Of a stretch of 64,000 nt of DNA, positions 53,631-62,464 are shown piece by piece (positions within the stretch are counted from its first letter, which is position 1; every line of letters starts with the position of its first letter). Origin of the DNA: Exiguobacterium aurantiacum (lineage in GTDB: Bacteria > Bacillota > Bacilli > Exiguobacteriales > Exiguobacteriaceae); assembly GCF_001766415.1 (NCBI RefSeq), contig NZ_MKXO01000001.1, positions 434,001-498,000 of the forward strand, given 5' to 3'. A program made the translations under genes and the position numbers. The notes below the pieces were generated by a model, which saw nothing but the letters and a program-made list of their open reading frames with translations, was not told where the DNA came from and did not search any database.

Positions 53631-56600
53631 ACTACGCCTCCTTCAGTCACGACCCGGAACAGTTCGAGGGCACGGTCTGCCTCGTTCAGTTCCGGACGAG
53701 TGGCTTCAATTTGACGCATGACGTCAAGTACGTTCGCATAATCGCGAGGTACGATTTTGACGAAGCGCTTCCGCTCGTCATCGAACGACTCGAGGATACG
53801 ACTCGCTTTCACACTATCCGTGTGGAATTGATGCATCTCGAGCAGCGTGTAAATCTGTTCTGTGTCCTCATCGGTCAACTCGCGTTCGACCGCTACGAGT
53901 TCCGTGTTGACGAGTTGGTCATAGTCTTGGTCACCGTATAGGAAGGCGACACCTCCGGACATCCCGGCCGCGAAGTTGCGGCCGACCGTTCCTAGGACGA
54001 CGACCGTCCCACCGGTCATATATTCACACCCGTGATCCCCGACGCCTTCAGTGACGGTGACGGCACCTGAGTTTCGGACCGCGAACCGTTCCCCCGTGTG
54101 TCCGTTGAAGAATGCCATCCCCGATGTCGCCCCGTACAGGCAGACGTTGCCGGCGATGATTTGTTCGCTCTCGTCGAACGGGGCATGTTTCTCAGCGATG
54201 ACCGCGAGTTTCCCGCCGCTCAACCCTTTTCCGACATAATCGTTCGCATCCCCGATCACGGAGATCGTGATGCCATGAGGAAGAAATGCGCCTAAACTTT
54301 GTCCGGCCGATCCGCTCAGTCGGAGTGAGATCGTATCTTCAGCCAAACCGATGTTACCGTGAACTTTCGTCACTTCGTAGCCGAGCATCGTCCCGACGGC
54401 CCGGTCCGTATTGCGGACCCGCCCGACGAAGAACGTCGGTTGAAGCGATTTGATCGAACGCGATACGGCTGGGATCAATTTTCGATGGTCGTACGACTGA
54501 AAAGCCGGATGAGCTAACTCTTCCTTCCCCGGTAACGCTGTCGGGACCGATAACATCGGTGTCAAATCGAGCATTTTCGCTTTCGTGTGCTCCTGTTTCC
54601 AGGCGCTCTCTTCTAGCAAGTCCGTTCGGCCGATGACCTCACCGATCGTCTTCGCGCCGAGCGAGGCGAGTATTTCGCGCACTTCTTCGGCGAGGAACGT
54701 CATAAGATTGACGACGTGTTCCGGTTTACCCATGAACTTTTGGCGAAGCGCCGGGTCTTGTGTCGCGACGCCGACCGGACACGTGTCCAGATGACAGGCC
54801 CGCATCATGATACAGCCGAGCACGACGAGCGGTGCCGTCGCGAACGCGTATTCCTCCGCCCCAAAGATGGCGGCGAGGACGATATCGCGTCCGGTCATGA
54901 GCTTGCCGTCCGTCTCGAGCGTGACGCGTCCACGAAGTCCGTTCAATGCGAGCGTCTGGTGTGTCTCAAGCAATCCGAGCTCCCACGGGAGACCCGTATG
55001 CTTGATCGACGTTCGAGGCGAAGCACCTGTCCCGCCATCGTAGCCGCTGATGACGATCGTGTCGGCGTTCGCTTTCGCGACGCCGGCCGCAATCGTTCCG
55101 ACACCGGATTTCGAGACGAGCTTGACGCTCACTTTTGCTTGCGGATTGACGTGCTTCAAGTCAAAGATCAACTGGGCCAAGTCTTCGATCGAGTAGATGT
55201 CATGGTGCGGTGGCGGCGAGATGAGCCCGACACCTGGGACTGAGCCGCGCACTTCGGCGACCCACGGGTAGACTTTATTGCCAGGCAACTGCCCACCTTC
55301 CCCTGGTTTCGCACCTTGCGCCATCTTGATTTGAATCTCATCGGCATGATACAAATATTCGGCCGTGACACCAAATCGTCCACTTGCCACTTGTTTGATC
55401 CGGCTGATGCGTTCGTTCCCGTCCGCGTCAGGAGTGAAGCGGTTACGGTTTTCGCCACCTTCACCTGAGTTGCTCTTCCCGCCGATCCGGTTCATGGCGA
55501 TGGCGAGCGTCTCATGTGCCTCTTTCGACAGGGAGCCGAACGACATCGCGCCCGTCTTGAAACGACTGACGATCGAGGCGACCGATTCGACCTCGTCAAT
55601 CGGGATAGGCTCTTGCGTTTTAAAGTCGAACAACTGTCTTAAAAATTGACCGGATGCTTCGTGCTGTTTGACGTAAGCGTCATAGTAACGGCGTTCGTTC
55701 TCGCGGCATGCCCGTTGCAACAAGTGAATCGACTTAGGGTTAAAGGCGTGCTCTTCTCCGTCGGCTCGCCACTGGAAATCTGCTCCCGCTTCAAGCGGAC
55801 GGTCACGGCTAAACGCCGATTCGTGCTGACGCCGTGATTCTGCTTCGAGCTCCTTGAACCCGATCCCGGACAGTTGTGACGTCGTCCCGCGGAAATGACG
55901 GTCGATCAATGCGCGGTCGATGCCGACCGCCTCAAAAATTTGTGCTCCCCGGTAACTTTGCACGGTCGAAATCCCCATCTTCGACATAATTTTGACGATT
56001 CCATCGACTGCAGCCGTTTGATAGCGGCGGATCGCTTCTTCGACCGAGAACGAAATCAATCCGGCTTCTACCGCTTCGGCGATCGTCGCGTACACTAAAT
56101 ACGGATAGACCGCATCGGCCCCGTATCCGATCAAAGCGGCGGCTTGGTGCACTTCTCTCACTTCTCCGCTTTCAGCGATGAGACTGCATGACGCCCGTAA
56201 GTTCGACCGAATCAAATGTTGATGGACCGCGCTCATGACGAGCAGGGCCGGCATCGCGAGCGATGACTCGGACATGTCACGGTCAGACAAGACGATGACT
56301 TCAGCCCCATCTCGGACGGCCGCATCGACACGTTCAAACAATGACTCGAGCGAACGTTCGAGGTCTGTTTCATACGTTGTCGTGATGCGGACGACGTTCA
56401 TTTTCAACTTCACCGCCTCGACTGTCGCCGCGTCAATGATCGGATGTTCGAGCCAGACGCGGCGGGCGTGTCCCCGACCGGTATGAACCGGATTCGCTTG
56501 AGGACCGAGCCAAGTGAACGTCGCCGTGACGATTTTCTCGCGCAACGCGTCGATCGGAGGGTTTGTCACTTGGGCGAAGTGTTGCTTAAAGTAATGGAAC

Positions 56601-58066
56601 AGCGACCGCGGTCGCTCTGACAAGACCGCGACCGGTTGGTCATGGCCCATCGAGCCGATCGGATCTTTTTTCTCGAGGATGAGCGGCACGAGATACTGCT
56701 CGATATCCTCTTTCGTGTATCCGAACGCCCGTTGTTTACGGTGCACCTGTTCGACGACCGGTTCATTCACAGGCTGGTCCGCAATCGTCGTCATCTGCTT
56801 CAACCATTTCCCGTACGGTTCGGCCCGGGCGATTGTCTGTTTGATCTCAGCATCCGGAATGAGACGTTTCGATTCCAAGTCGATGAGGAGGAGCTGCCCG
56901 GGACGGAGACGCTGCTTCGTCTTGACGTTCTCCGCATGGACCGGGATGACCCCGCTCTCAGACGACAGGATGAGTTCCCCGTCCATCGTCTCGATATAAC
57001 GCATCGGCCGCAAGCCGTTCCGGTCCAAGATTGCCCCGATTTGACGCCCGTCCGTGAAGACGACGCCCGTCGGTCCGTCCCACGGCTCCATGATCGACGA
57101 ATGGTACTGATAAAAGTCTTTTTTGAACGGATCCATCGATACTTCGGCGAACGGCTCAGGGATGAGCATCATCGCCGTGTGTGCGATCGAACGACCGGTC
57201 CGAGTGAAGAACTCGAACGCGTTGTCGAGCATCGAGGAGTCACTGCCCGTTTCTTGGAGCACGGGGAACAGTTCGTTCACATCATCGAACAGGTCGGTCG
57301 AGGTCACACCTTCGCGGGCACGCATCGCATCGATGTTCCCGCGCAACGTGTTGATCTCACCGTTATGCACGATCATCCGGTTCGGATGGGCCCGCTCCCA
57401 TGACGGGAACGTGTTCGTCGAGAACCGTGAATGGACGATCCCGAACGTGCTCTTATAAGCCGGCGATTGCAGATCGAGATAAAACCGCTCAATCTGGATC
57501 GGCGTCAACATTCCTTTATAAACGATTGTCTTCGTCGATAGGCTCGGAAGATAAAGGTTTAATTCGTCTGTTTTCTCGATCATCCGGCGAAGCTGATAGA
57601 GCGAGCGTTCGTTTGAATCATAGTCCGCGAACGGGCACGACACGAACCATTGATAAATCGTCGGTTGTGTCACCCGAGCGTGTTCACCGATCGCCAAACT
57701 GTCGACCGGTACTTCCCGCCAGGCGATTGTCGCGAAATCGAGTTCATCGGCGAGTCGCTCCATTTGTTGTTGCTTGTCGCGCAGCTTTGTCTCGTTCGGT
57801 TGGAAGAACACCATGCCGACCGCATAGCCCCCCGGCGCTGGCAAGTTCATCGTCTGAGTGAATAACTCGTGGGGCAACTCGGTCATGATGCCGGCCCCGT
57901 CACCAGCGTCGATGACGCCTTGCCCACCTCTATGTTCGAGCTTACAGAGCATCGATAGCGATTTGCTGACGATATCGTGCTTTGTTTCTCCCATTAAATT
58001 GACATATAACCCAATACCGCATGCATCTTTTTCGAATCGTGGATCGTACAAACTTGTTCGCTCCAT
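53627..58066 (-). CDS. gltB: glutamate synthase large subunit
   Basis: A 1479-residue enzyme making glutamate from glutamine and 2-oxoglutarate. The propeptide of 15 residues (MERTSLYDPRFEKDA) precedes the active Cys16 in ACGIGLYV, the amidotransferase nucleophile. The FMN/2-oxoglutarate domain has KPGEGGQLPGNKVYPW and a 3Fe-4S cluster in RACHLDTCPVGVATQ; a beta-helix tail with repeated glycine motifs (TVGRNFAAGMSGG) ends it. It is first in gltBD. The gene regulated by GltC in Bacillus; no gltC lies in this window. Ribosome site AGAGGGG. Confidence 0.96.
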   Translation of the reverse strand: MERTSLYDPRFEKDACGIGLYVNLMGETKHDIVSKSLSMLCKLEHRGGQGVIDAGDGAGIMTELPHELFTQTMNLPAPGGYAVGMVFFQPNETKLRDKQQQMERLADELDFATIAWREVPVDSLAIGEHARVTQPTIYQWFVSCPFADYDSNERSLYQLRRMIEKTDELNLYLPSLSTKTIVYKGMLTPIQIERFYLDLQSPAYKSTFGIVHSRFSTNTFPSWERAHPNRMIVHNGEINTLRGNIDAMRAREGVTSTDLFDDVNELFPVLQETGSDSSMLDNAFEFFTRTGRSIAHTAMMLIPEPFAEVSMDPFKKDFYQYHSSIMEPWDGPTGVVFTDGRQIGAILDRNGLRPMRYIETMDGELILSSESGVIPVHAENVKTKQRLRPGQLLLIDLESKRLIPDAEIKQTIARAEPYGKWLKQMTTIADQPVNEPVVEQVHRKQRAFGYTKEDIEQYLVPLILEKKDPIGSMGHDQPVAVLSERPRSLFHYFKQHFAQVTNPPIDALREKIVTATFTWLGPQANPVHTGRGHARRVWLEHPIIDAATVEAVKLKMNVVRITTTYETDLERSLESLFERVDAAVRDGAEVIVLSDRDMSESSLAMPALLVMSAVHQHLIRSNLRASCSLIAESGEVREVHQAAALIGYGADAVYPYLVYATIAEAVEAGLISFSVEEAIRRYQTAAVDGIVKIMSKMGISTVQSYRGAQIFEAVGIDRALIDRHFRGTTSQLSGIGFKELEAESRRQHESAFSRDRPLEAGADFQWRADGEEHAFNPKSIHLLQRACRENERRYYDAYVKQHEASGQFLRQLFDFKTQEPIPIDEVESVASIVSRFKTGAMSFGSLSKEAHETLAIAMNRIGGKSNSGEGGENRNRFTPDADGNERISRIKQVASGRFGVTAEYLYHADEIQIKMAQGAKPGEGGQLPGNKVYPWVAEVRGSVPGVGLISPPPHHDIYSIEDLAQLIFDLKHVNPQAKVSVKLVSKSGVGTIAAGVAKANADTIVISGYDGGTGASPRTSIKHTGLPWELGLLETHQTLALNGLRGRVTLETDGKLMTGRDIVLAAIFGAEEYAFATAPLVVLGCIMMRACHLDTCPVGVATQDPALRQKFMGKPEHVVNLMTFLAEEVREILASLGAKTIGEVIGRTDLLEESAWKQEHTKAKMLDLTPMLSVPTALPGKEELAHPAFQSYDHRKLIPAVSRSIKSLQPTFFVGRVRNTDRAVGTMLGYEVTKVHGNIGLAEDTISLRLSGSAGQSLGAFLPHGITISVIGDANDYVGKGLSGGKLAVIAEKHAPFDESEQIIAGNVCLYGATSGMAFFNGHTGERFAVRNSGAVTVTEGVGDHGCEYMTGGTVVVLGTVGRNFAAGMSGGVAFLYGDQDYDQLVNTELVAVERELTDEDTEQIYTLLEMHQFHTDSVKASRILESFDDERKRFVKIVPRDYANVLDVMRQIEATRPELNEADRALELFRVVTEGGVV

Positions 58067-58105
58067 CGAATCAGCCCCTCTCTATCCATCTTGTTCGTAA
58101 TTTTT

Positions 58106-58134
58106 ATTCTGTTCTAAATATTCTGAAAAATCAA
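58106..58134 (-). promoter_or_regulatory. promoter of gltBD
   Basis: On the minus strand TTGATT (58129-58134) and CAGAAT (58106-58111) are exactly 17 bases apart; each matches four of six. The 270-base interval to the next gene is otherwise A/T-rich with no evident gene. Confidence 0.5.
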
Positions 58135-58299
58135 GTATGTTGAATGAATTTTTGCATAACGGTAACGGAATGAATATTTTTTGAAAGCGGATACATATTT
58201 GATATCAAGGGATTTCTAAAAACAACTTATAATCCATAATGAATATTTATCCATCAAATATATTTATGTATAGGTTCATCAGAACTTGTTATTCCCAAA

Positions 58300-58331
58300 G
58301 AAAAAGATAGCCCGTTTTAGGCTATCTTTTT
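58300..58331. terminator. terminator after the TspO-like gene
   Basis: AAAAAGATAGCC-CGTTTTA-GGCTATCTTTTT makes a 12-bp stem flanked by A and T runs; only the gene at 58337 lies right before it, so its other direction faces the gltB upstream region. Confidence 0.88.
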
Positions 58332-58336
58332 GCTTG

Positions 58337-59083
58337 TCATACTGTTTTTCTGGAGTGATGCAAAAATGAACGCGGCCGTTTCCAAATGATCAAGCCGACG
58401 TAACCGAGCGCGAGCACGATGAGCGCGCTCACGAGGACGACGTAAAGCGTCCCGTTGTCGATTCGGGCGAAGATGCCCACATACGCCCAGGCGAAGACGA
58501 GCGGGTAGATGAAGTCGCGGTGCCACCACATGAACACCAAAGCGAGGACGACCCCGACCATGAGCATGAGTGACGTCCATGCCAACTCATCTAAGCCGAG
58601 CAACGTCGTAATCCGTTCCGTCTTCATGACGATGAAGACGTTAACGATCGTCGCGACCGACACCCAACCGAGGTAAACCGAGAATGGGAAACGGTCAAGC
58701 CAGCTCGTCGACGTGCGGAAGGCGATGTAATACAACCAAGCGAGCGTCGCTAAAAACGCCGCCATGACGACGAGCGAGGCGATGAACCACTCGTTTGTGA
58801 ACGCGAGCAGCCAAAGACCGTTCAAAATACACGACACGAGGAAGCCTGCCTTCATCCGGTTAGCCTGTCGGTTCGCGACCGACCCTTTCTTCAATTGGAG
58901 TACGAGCCATACTGCGAGCGCGACGTAAATGAGTCCCCAAATCGAGAAAGCGTATCCAGCCGGTTTGAAATAAATATCGATCCGGTCTGACACGGCCGCG
59001 TTATTACCGCTCGCGAAGTAGTTGATGACGACTGTTGCTAAAAACGCCAGCCAGTTGACTAAAGGCCATTTTGACAAGTCCAT
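58337..59083 (-). CDS. TspO/MBR-like tryptophan-rich membrane protein
   Basis: A 248-residue protein with seven to eight spans. FKPAGYAFSIWGLIYVALAVW, with the proline-aromatic pattern, and several W-rich loops are the marks of the tryptophan-rich sensory protein (TspO/MBR) group, but it is longer than the usual 150-160 residues, as in the group of bacterial extended homologues. TspO binds porphyrins and affects stress responses; whether this one does is open. The ATG at 59083 is used. Upstream, a perfect AAAGGAGG is separated from it by a hairpin; see findings. Confidence 0.78.
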   Translation of the reverse strand: MDLSKWPLVNWLAFLATVVINYFASGNNAAVSDRIDIYFKPAGYAFSIWGLIYVALAVWLVLQLKKGSVANRQANRMKAGFLVSCILNGLWLLAFTNEWFIASLVVMAAFLATLAWLYYIAFRTSTSWLDRFPFSVYLGWVSVATIVNVFIVMKTERITTLLGLDELAWTSLMLMVGVVLALVFMWWHRDFIYPLVFAWAYVGIFARIDNGTLYVVLVSALIVLALGYVGLIIWKRPRSFLHHSRKTV

Positions 59084-59172
59084 AAATAGGATCTTCCGAA
59101 GAAGACCTGACACCTCCTTTATTAACATAGTATTCTATACCCGTGTGTCTCTGCTCATACACAAGCGAAATG

Positions 59173-59198
59173 AAAAAGAGACTCAAATAATGAGTCTC
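59173..59198 (-). terminator. terminator of the aldo/keto reductase gene
   Basis: On the minus strand GAGACTCA-TTATT-TGAGTCTC makes an 8-bp stem followed by TTTTTC. Confidence 0.85.
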
Positions 59199-59205
59199 AA
59201 TCGGT

Positions 59206-60018
59206 TTAAAATTCAATAGTGTCAGGGTCTGGACCGATGCGTTCATGTGTCGCGACCGCATCGATTTTCGCCATATCGTCCGCATCGAGTGTGAAGTCGA
59301 AGACGTTGAAGTTTTCTTCGATCCGGTGTGGTGTGACCGATTTCGGCAAGGCGACGTTCCCTGTCTCTAAGTGCCAACGGAGGACGACTTGGGCCGGTGT
59401 CTTCCCATGCTTGTCAGCGATTTCGGCAAACACCGGGACATCGAGGAATTTTCCTTGCATGAGCGGGCTCCACGCCTCGATTTGAATGCCTTCATCTTGG
59501 CAGTACTCGACGAGGTCCGGTTGCGGGAGTTGCGGATGAAGTTCAACTTGGTTGATGAGTGGCGTCATCAGACCCGCTTCTTTCAACGCTTCAAGATGAT
59601 GCTCTTTGAAGTTCGAGACGCCGATCGCTTTGATTTTTCCGGCCTCATACAAGTCGACAAGATCTTTCCAAGCGGCGACGAAACCGTCGACCGGCCAGTG
59701 AAGCAGGCACAAGTCCAAATAGTCGGTCTCGAGGCGAGCGAGCGACTCGTCGAACGCATCCTTCGTCCGTCCTTGACGAATGTCCTCGTTCCAAATCTTC
59801 GACGTCAAAAAGATGTCGGCGCGGTTGACGCCTGAAGTCATAATCCCTTTGGCGACGCCTTCTTCGTTTTTATAGACGGCCGCCGTATCGATGTGACGGT
59901 ACCCGACTTTCAACGCCTCGGCGACAGCTTGCGGTGCCTCGGTCTCATTGTCTACTTGCCAGACGCCAAATCCGATCATCGGGATTTGAACGCCGTTTCG
60001 TAACGTTGCGAGTTGCAT
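59206..60018 (-). CDS. aldo/keto reductase
   Basis: A 270-residue NADPH-dependent carbonyl reductase with the complete AKR tetrad: Asp and Tyr in YRHIDTAAVYKNEEG (about D44, Y49), Lys in LTSKIWN (about 73) and His in LCLLHWPVD (about 105). It ends with the cofactor-binding stretch ALPKSVTPHRIEENFNVF. It is close to Bacillus YtbE/YvgN, which reduce methylglyoxal and glyoxal, but the substrate is not proven. Single gene with own terminator. Confidence 0.9.
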   Translation of the reverse strand: MQLATLRNGVQIPMIGFGVWQVDNETEAPQAVAEALKVGYRHIDTAAVYKNEEGVAKGIMTSGVNRADIFLTSKIWNEDIRQGRTKDAFDESLARLETDYLDLCLLHWPVDGFVAAWKDLVDLYEAGKIKAIGVSNFKEHHLEALKEAGLMTPLINQVELHPQLPQPDLVEYCQDEGIQIEAWSPLMQGKFLDVPVFAEIADKHGKTPAQVVLRWHLETGNVALPKSVTPHRIEENFNVFDFTLDADDMAKIDAVATHERIGPDPDTIEF

Positions 60019-60082
60019 AAATCATTCCCCTTTCTAATCTGTCGAGCTGATTGTAACATACCCGACATCTTATTCCGAAAAA

Positions 60083-60868
60083 CTAAATCGTCAAGTCTTT
60101 CCGTGTGAACCAGCCATAGCAGGAGACGATGATCAACACGTTCAGCGCTGTCAGCCAAAACAACGACAACCAAACCGAATCGCCTTGAATCAATGCGTTC
60201 GCGTCAAATAGAGAGAAGATCGACAGGTTTCGCAACCAGTCGAGTTGATCGCTGAAGCCTGAGAAGATGTTGGCAATCAAGAAGATTGAAAAGATGCCGC
60301 CTGTGACCATGTACGACCGGGTGCTGTCATCGAACAGGCTCGCGAGCACGTAAGCGAGCGATCCGAGGACGAGCAAGATGAGACCGGCGTTGAGTTGCAA
60401 CGTCCACAACAGACCGCTATCGATGTTTAAGTAGAACAACACGTTCGCGAGCATGAGGCTGAGCCCGTTCAACCCGACGAACAAGACGGTCGCGATGACC
60501 AGCAAGGCGATACTCGCCGTCACGTAGCCGCTTCTTGAAATCGGGGCCGCCATGTAGAGCATCACCTCGCCCGAGTCGACCGGTTTGGCCATGAGCCTTG
60601 ACGCGAACAAGATGGCGAGCACGTAGAAGATGAGCCCATAATAGTTCCCGGCGAGCAGGTTGATGACGTTGTCCATCGCGAGATTCGGGTCGATCTTGAA
60701 CACGTCGAGCAGCTCTGGCGGTAGTGAATCGAGCTTCCCTTCGATCAGGCCGGTCTCTTGAATCGATGGGAAGATGGCCGCCAAGAAGAACAAGTACACA
60801 CTCGTCCCGAGCGCGTAACCTAATATCCAACCCCGATTTTGCTTGAACAGTGACGATACGAGTACCAT
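60083..60868 (-). CDS. ABC-2 type permease
   Basis: A 261-residue membrane protein with six spans. Opening VLVSSLFKQNRGWILGYALG and the pattern PPELLDVFKIDPNLAMDNV, GEVMLYMAAPISRSGY is that of the ABC-2 permeases adjoining ATPases of the drug/antibiotic exporters. Works with the ATPase encoded immediately upstream: its ATG sits directly after that stop. Substrate unknown; divergent TetR suggests inducible export. Confidence 0.86.
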   Translation of the reverse strand: MVLVSSLFKQNRGWILGYALGTSVYLFFLAAIFPSIQETGLIEGKLDSLPPELLDVFKIDPNLAMDNVINLLAGNYYGLIFYVLAILFASRLMAKPVDSGEVMLYMAAPISRSGYVTASIALLVIATVLFVGLNGLSLMLANVLFYLNIDSGLLWTLQLNAGLILLVLGSLAYVLASLFDDSTRSYMVTGGIFSIFLIANIFSGFSDQLDWLRNLSIFSLFDANALIQGDSVWLSLFWLTALNVLIIVSCYGWFTRKDLTI

Positions 60869-61741
60869 TTAAGTCGCCTCCCCGTAATATTGCATGAACA
60901 TGTGCTCGAGTTCGTCGGTGCCGCTCGTCAAAGACGCGATGTCGTGTCGGGCGAGCAGCTCGATCAAGCCGTTCAACTCTTCTGACGTCGATAACGATAC
61001 CGTGACGAATGTCTGTTCACGTGTACCGATCTGTTCGCTCAATTTGATCGCCGCCGCCTCGTCTTTCATGCCGATGCGATACGTCTTTTTGCTTCGCCGT
61101 TTCAGTTCCGCCATCTCTTCTTCGATGATCATCCGGCCGTCGCGGATGAGGGCGGCCCGGTCACACGTCTTCTCCATTTCCGGGAAGTGGTGCGAGCTCA
61201 TCAAAATCGCTTTCCCGGCCGCTTTTTCAGCGAGCACCCAGTCGACGAGACGCTCTTGCATGAGCGGGTCGAGCCCGCTCGTCGGCTCGTCGAGGACATA
61301 TACAGGAACGTCTTTCATGAAACACGTGACGATAGCGAGTTTTTGCTTCATCCCTTTCGACATCTTCCGGACTTTCAAACCCGTATCGAAAGCGAACACG
61401 TCGAGCAATTGACGCTCCCGCTCCGCACTCGTCACGTGGAGGCGTCTCGTGAGACGGATGACTTCTTCCCCGGTCATGTCTTGTGGGTAGTTGATCTCAC
61501 CTGGCAAATAGCCGACGAGCGCCTTCACCGTCTCGGTCTCCTTCCAACAGTCATGCCCCATCACGGTCGCTTTCCCTGAGTCGGCGTGGAGCAGTCCCAT
61601 CAAATGACGAATCGTCGTCGACTTCCCGGCCCCGTTCGGACCGATGAAGCCAAAAACGGTGCCGGGCTCGACACGGAATGAGACATCGAAAATACCGTGC
61701 GTCTGGTCAAACCGTTTCGTCAACTTCTCAATTTGGATCAT
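60869..61741 (-). CDS. ABC transporter ATP-binding protein (exporter type)
   Basis: A 290-residue ATPase: Walker A GPNGAGKST (about 38-46), signature MSKGMKQKL, Walker B VYVLDEPTSGLD, and the C-terminal domain typical of CcmA/DrrA-like exporters. ATG 61741 is chosen because GGAGAGGG lies 8 bases upstream. It is first in a two-gene operon with the permease, divergent from the TetR gene across an 111-base interval holding two copies of TGATTACAAAAC. Confidence 0.92.
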   Translation of the reverse strand: MIQIEKLTKRFDQTHGIFDVSFRVEPGTVFGFIGPNGAGKSTTIRHLMGLLHADSGKATVMGHDCWKETETVKALVGYLPGEINYPQDMTGEEVIRLTRRLHVTSAERERQLLDVFAFDTGLKVRKMSKGMKQKLAIVTCFMKDVPVYVLDEPTSGLDPLMQERLVDWVLAEKAAGKAILMSSHHFPEMEKTCDRAALIRDGRMIIEEEMAELKRRSKKTYRIGMKDEAAAIKLSEQIGTREQTFVTVSLSTSEELNGLIELLARHDIASLTSGTDELEHMFMQYYGEAT

Positions 61742-61775
61742 TTCGCCCTCTCCTTTTTGAAATATAAACATGATA

Positions 61776-61838
61776 TGATTACAAAACTAGTATATCACGT
61801 TATTTTTTGAAATGGAAATGGTATATTGATTACAAAAC
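61776..61838. repeat. two TGATTACAAAAC copies in the ABC/tetR divergent region
   Basis: TGATTACAAAAC occurs at 61776-61787 and 61827-61838 on the same strand, 51 bases apart (about five turns). The first lies between the inverted ends TGATAT and ATATCA. They may be TetR operators, though TetR sites are usually palindromic. Confidence 0.5.
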
Positions 61839-61852
61839 AATGGAGAAGAGGG

Positions 61853-62428
61853 ATGAAGGTGGACGGTTTTACGAAACGGACGGAGACGAAACAACGGGCC
61901 ATACTTGACGCCGCCAAGTCGCTGATGAGCGAGAAGCAGTCACGCTTCACGATCAGTGAACTTGCCCGCTCTGCCTCAGTCTCACCTGTCTCAATTTACA
62001 ATTACTTCGGCTCGAAGGAACAAGTCGTCCTTCAAGTGCTCACGCGTCTCACCGAAGATGAGATGGGCTGGATCGAGGAGCGCATCGGGGAACACATCCT
62101 GTTCGAGGAGTTACTGATTGAGATATTAAGACGGAAAATTGAATCGGCGGCATTGTTCGATGACGCGGTGTTATCAATCGTCACGGCCGACCCGGCGTGG
62201 CAGCAACTCGCTGCCCGTGGCTATGCCGCGTTTCGAAGCTTGATCGAGTACGGCAAGACGACCGGGGCGATCGACCCAGACGTATCGACCGATGCTTACC
62301 TTCGCTACGTTCGCTTGATGCAACAGGCAGTTTTATCAGATCCAGATTTCACTTTACACGCAATGACCGAGACGATGCAGGAATATTTTCATTTTTTCTT
62401 GCACGGGATCATGCGACGAAGTGATTAA
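61853..62428 (+). CDS. TetR/AcrR-family regulator
   Basis: A 191-residue TetR regulator: N-terminal helix-turn-helix RAILDAAKSLMSEKQSRFTI-SELARSASVSPVSIYNYFGS (about 10-50), then a helical ligand domain. It is divergent from the two-gene ABC exporter and so probably represses it and itself. ATG 61853 is taken for GGAGAAGAGGG just upstream; a TTG nine codons earlier falls inside the repeated operator-like sequence. Confidence 0.9.
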   Translation: MKVDGFTKRTETKQRAILDAAKSLMSEKQSRFTISELARSASVSPVSIYNYFGSKEQVVLQVLTRLTEDEMGWIEERIGEHILFEELLIEILRRKIESAALFDDAVLSIVTADPAWQQLAARGYAAFRSLIEYGKTTGAIDPDVSTDAYLRYVRLMQQAVLSDPDFTLHAMTETMQEYFHFFLHGIMRRSD

Positions 62429-62463
62429 AACAGGCGACAATCCGCGGATTGTCGCCTGTTTCG
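62427..62463. terminator. bidirectional terminator between tetR and the FAD oxidoreductase
   Basis: AAAACAGGCGACAATCC-GC-GGATTGTCGCCTGTTT makes a perfect 16-bp stem with a tiny loop, serving the two convergent genes. Confidence 0.9.
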
Positions 62464-62464
62464 G

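Noticed and set aside
56636-57403. 255-codon plus-strand frame inside gltB
   Set aside because: Antisense shadow of a conserved enzyme with arginine-rich, low-complexity translation and no ribosome site.
58135-58300. gene or structured RNA in the A/T-rich region before gltB
   Set aside because: No frame with a ribosome site and no long stems except the terminator; it looks like a promoter/regulator region (possibly a LysR site).
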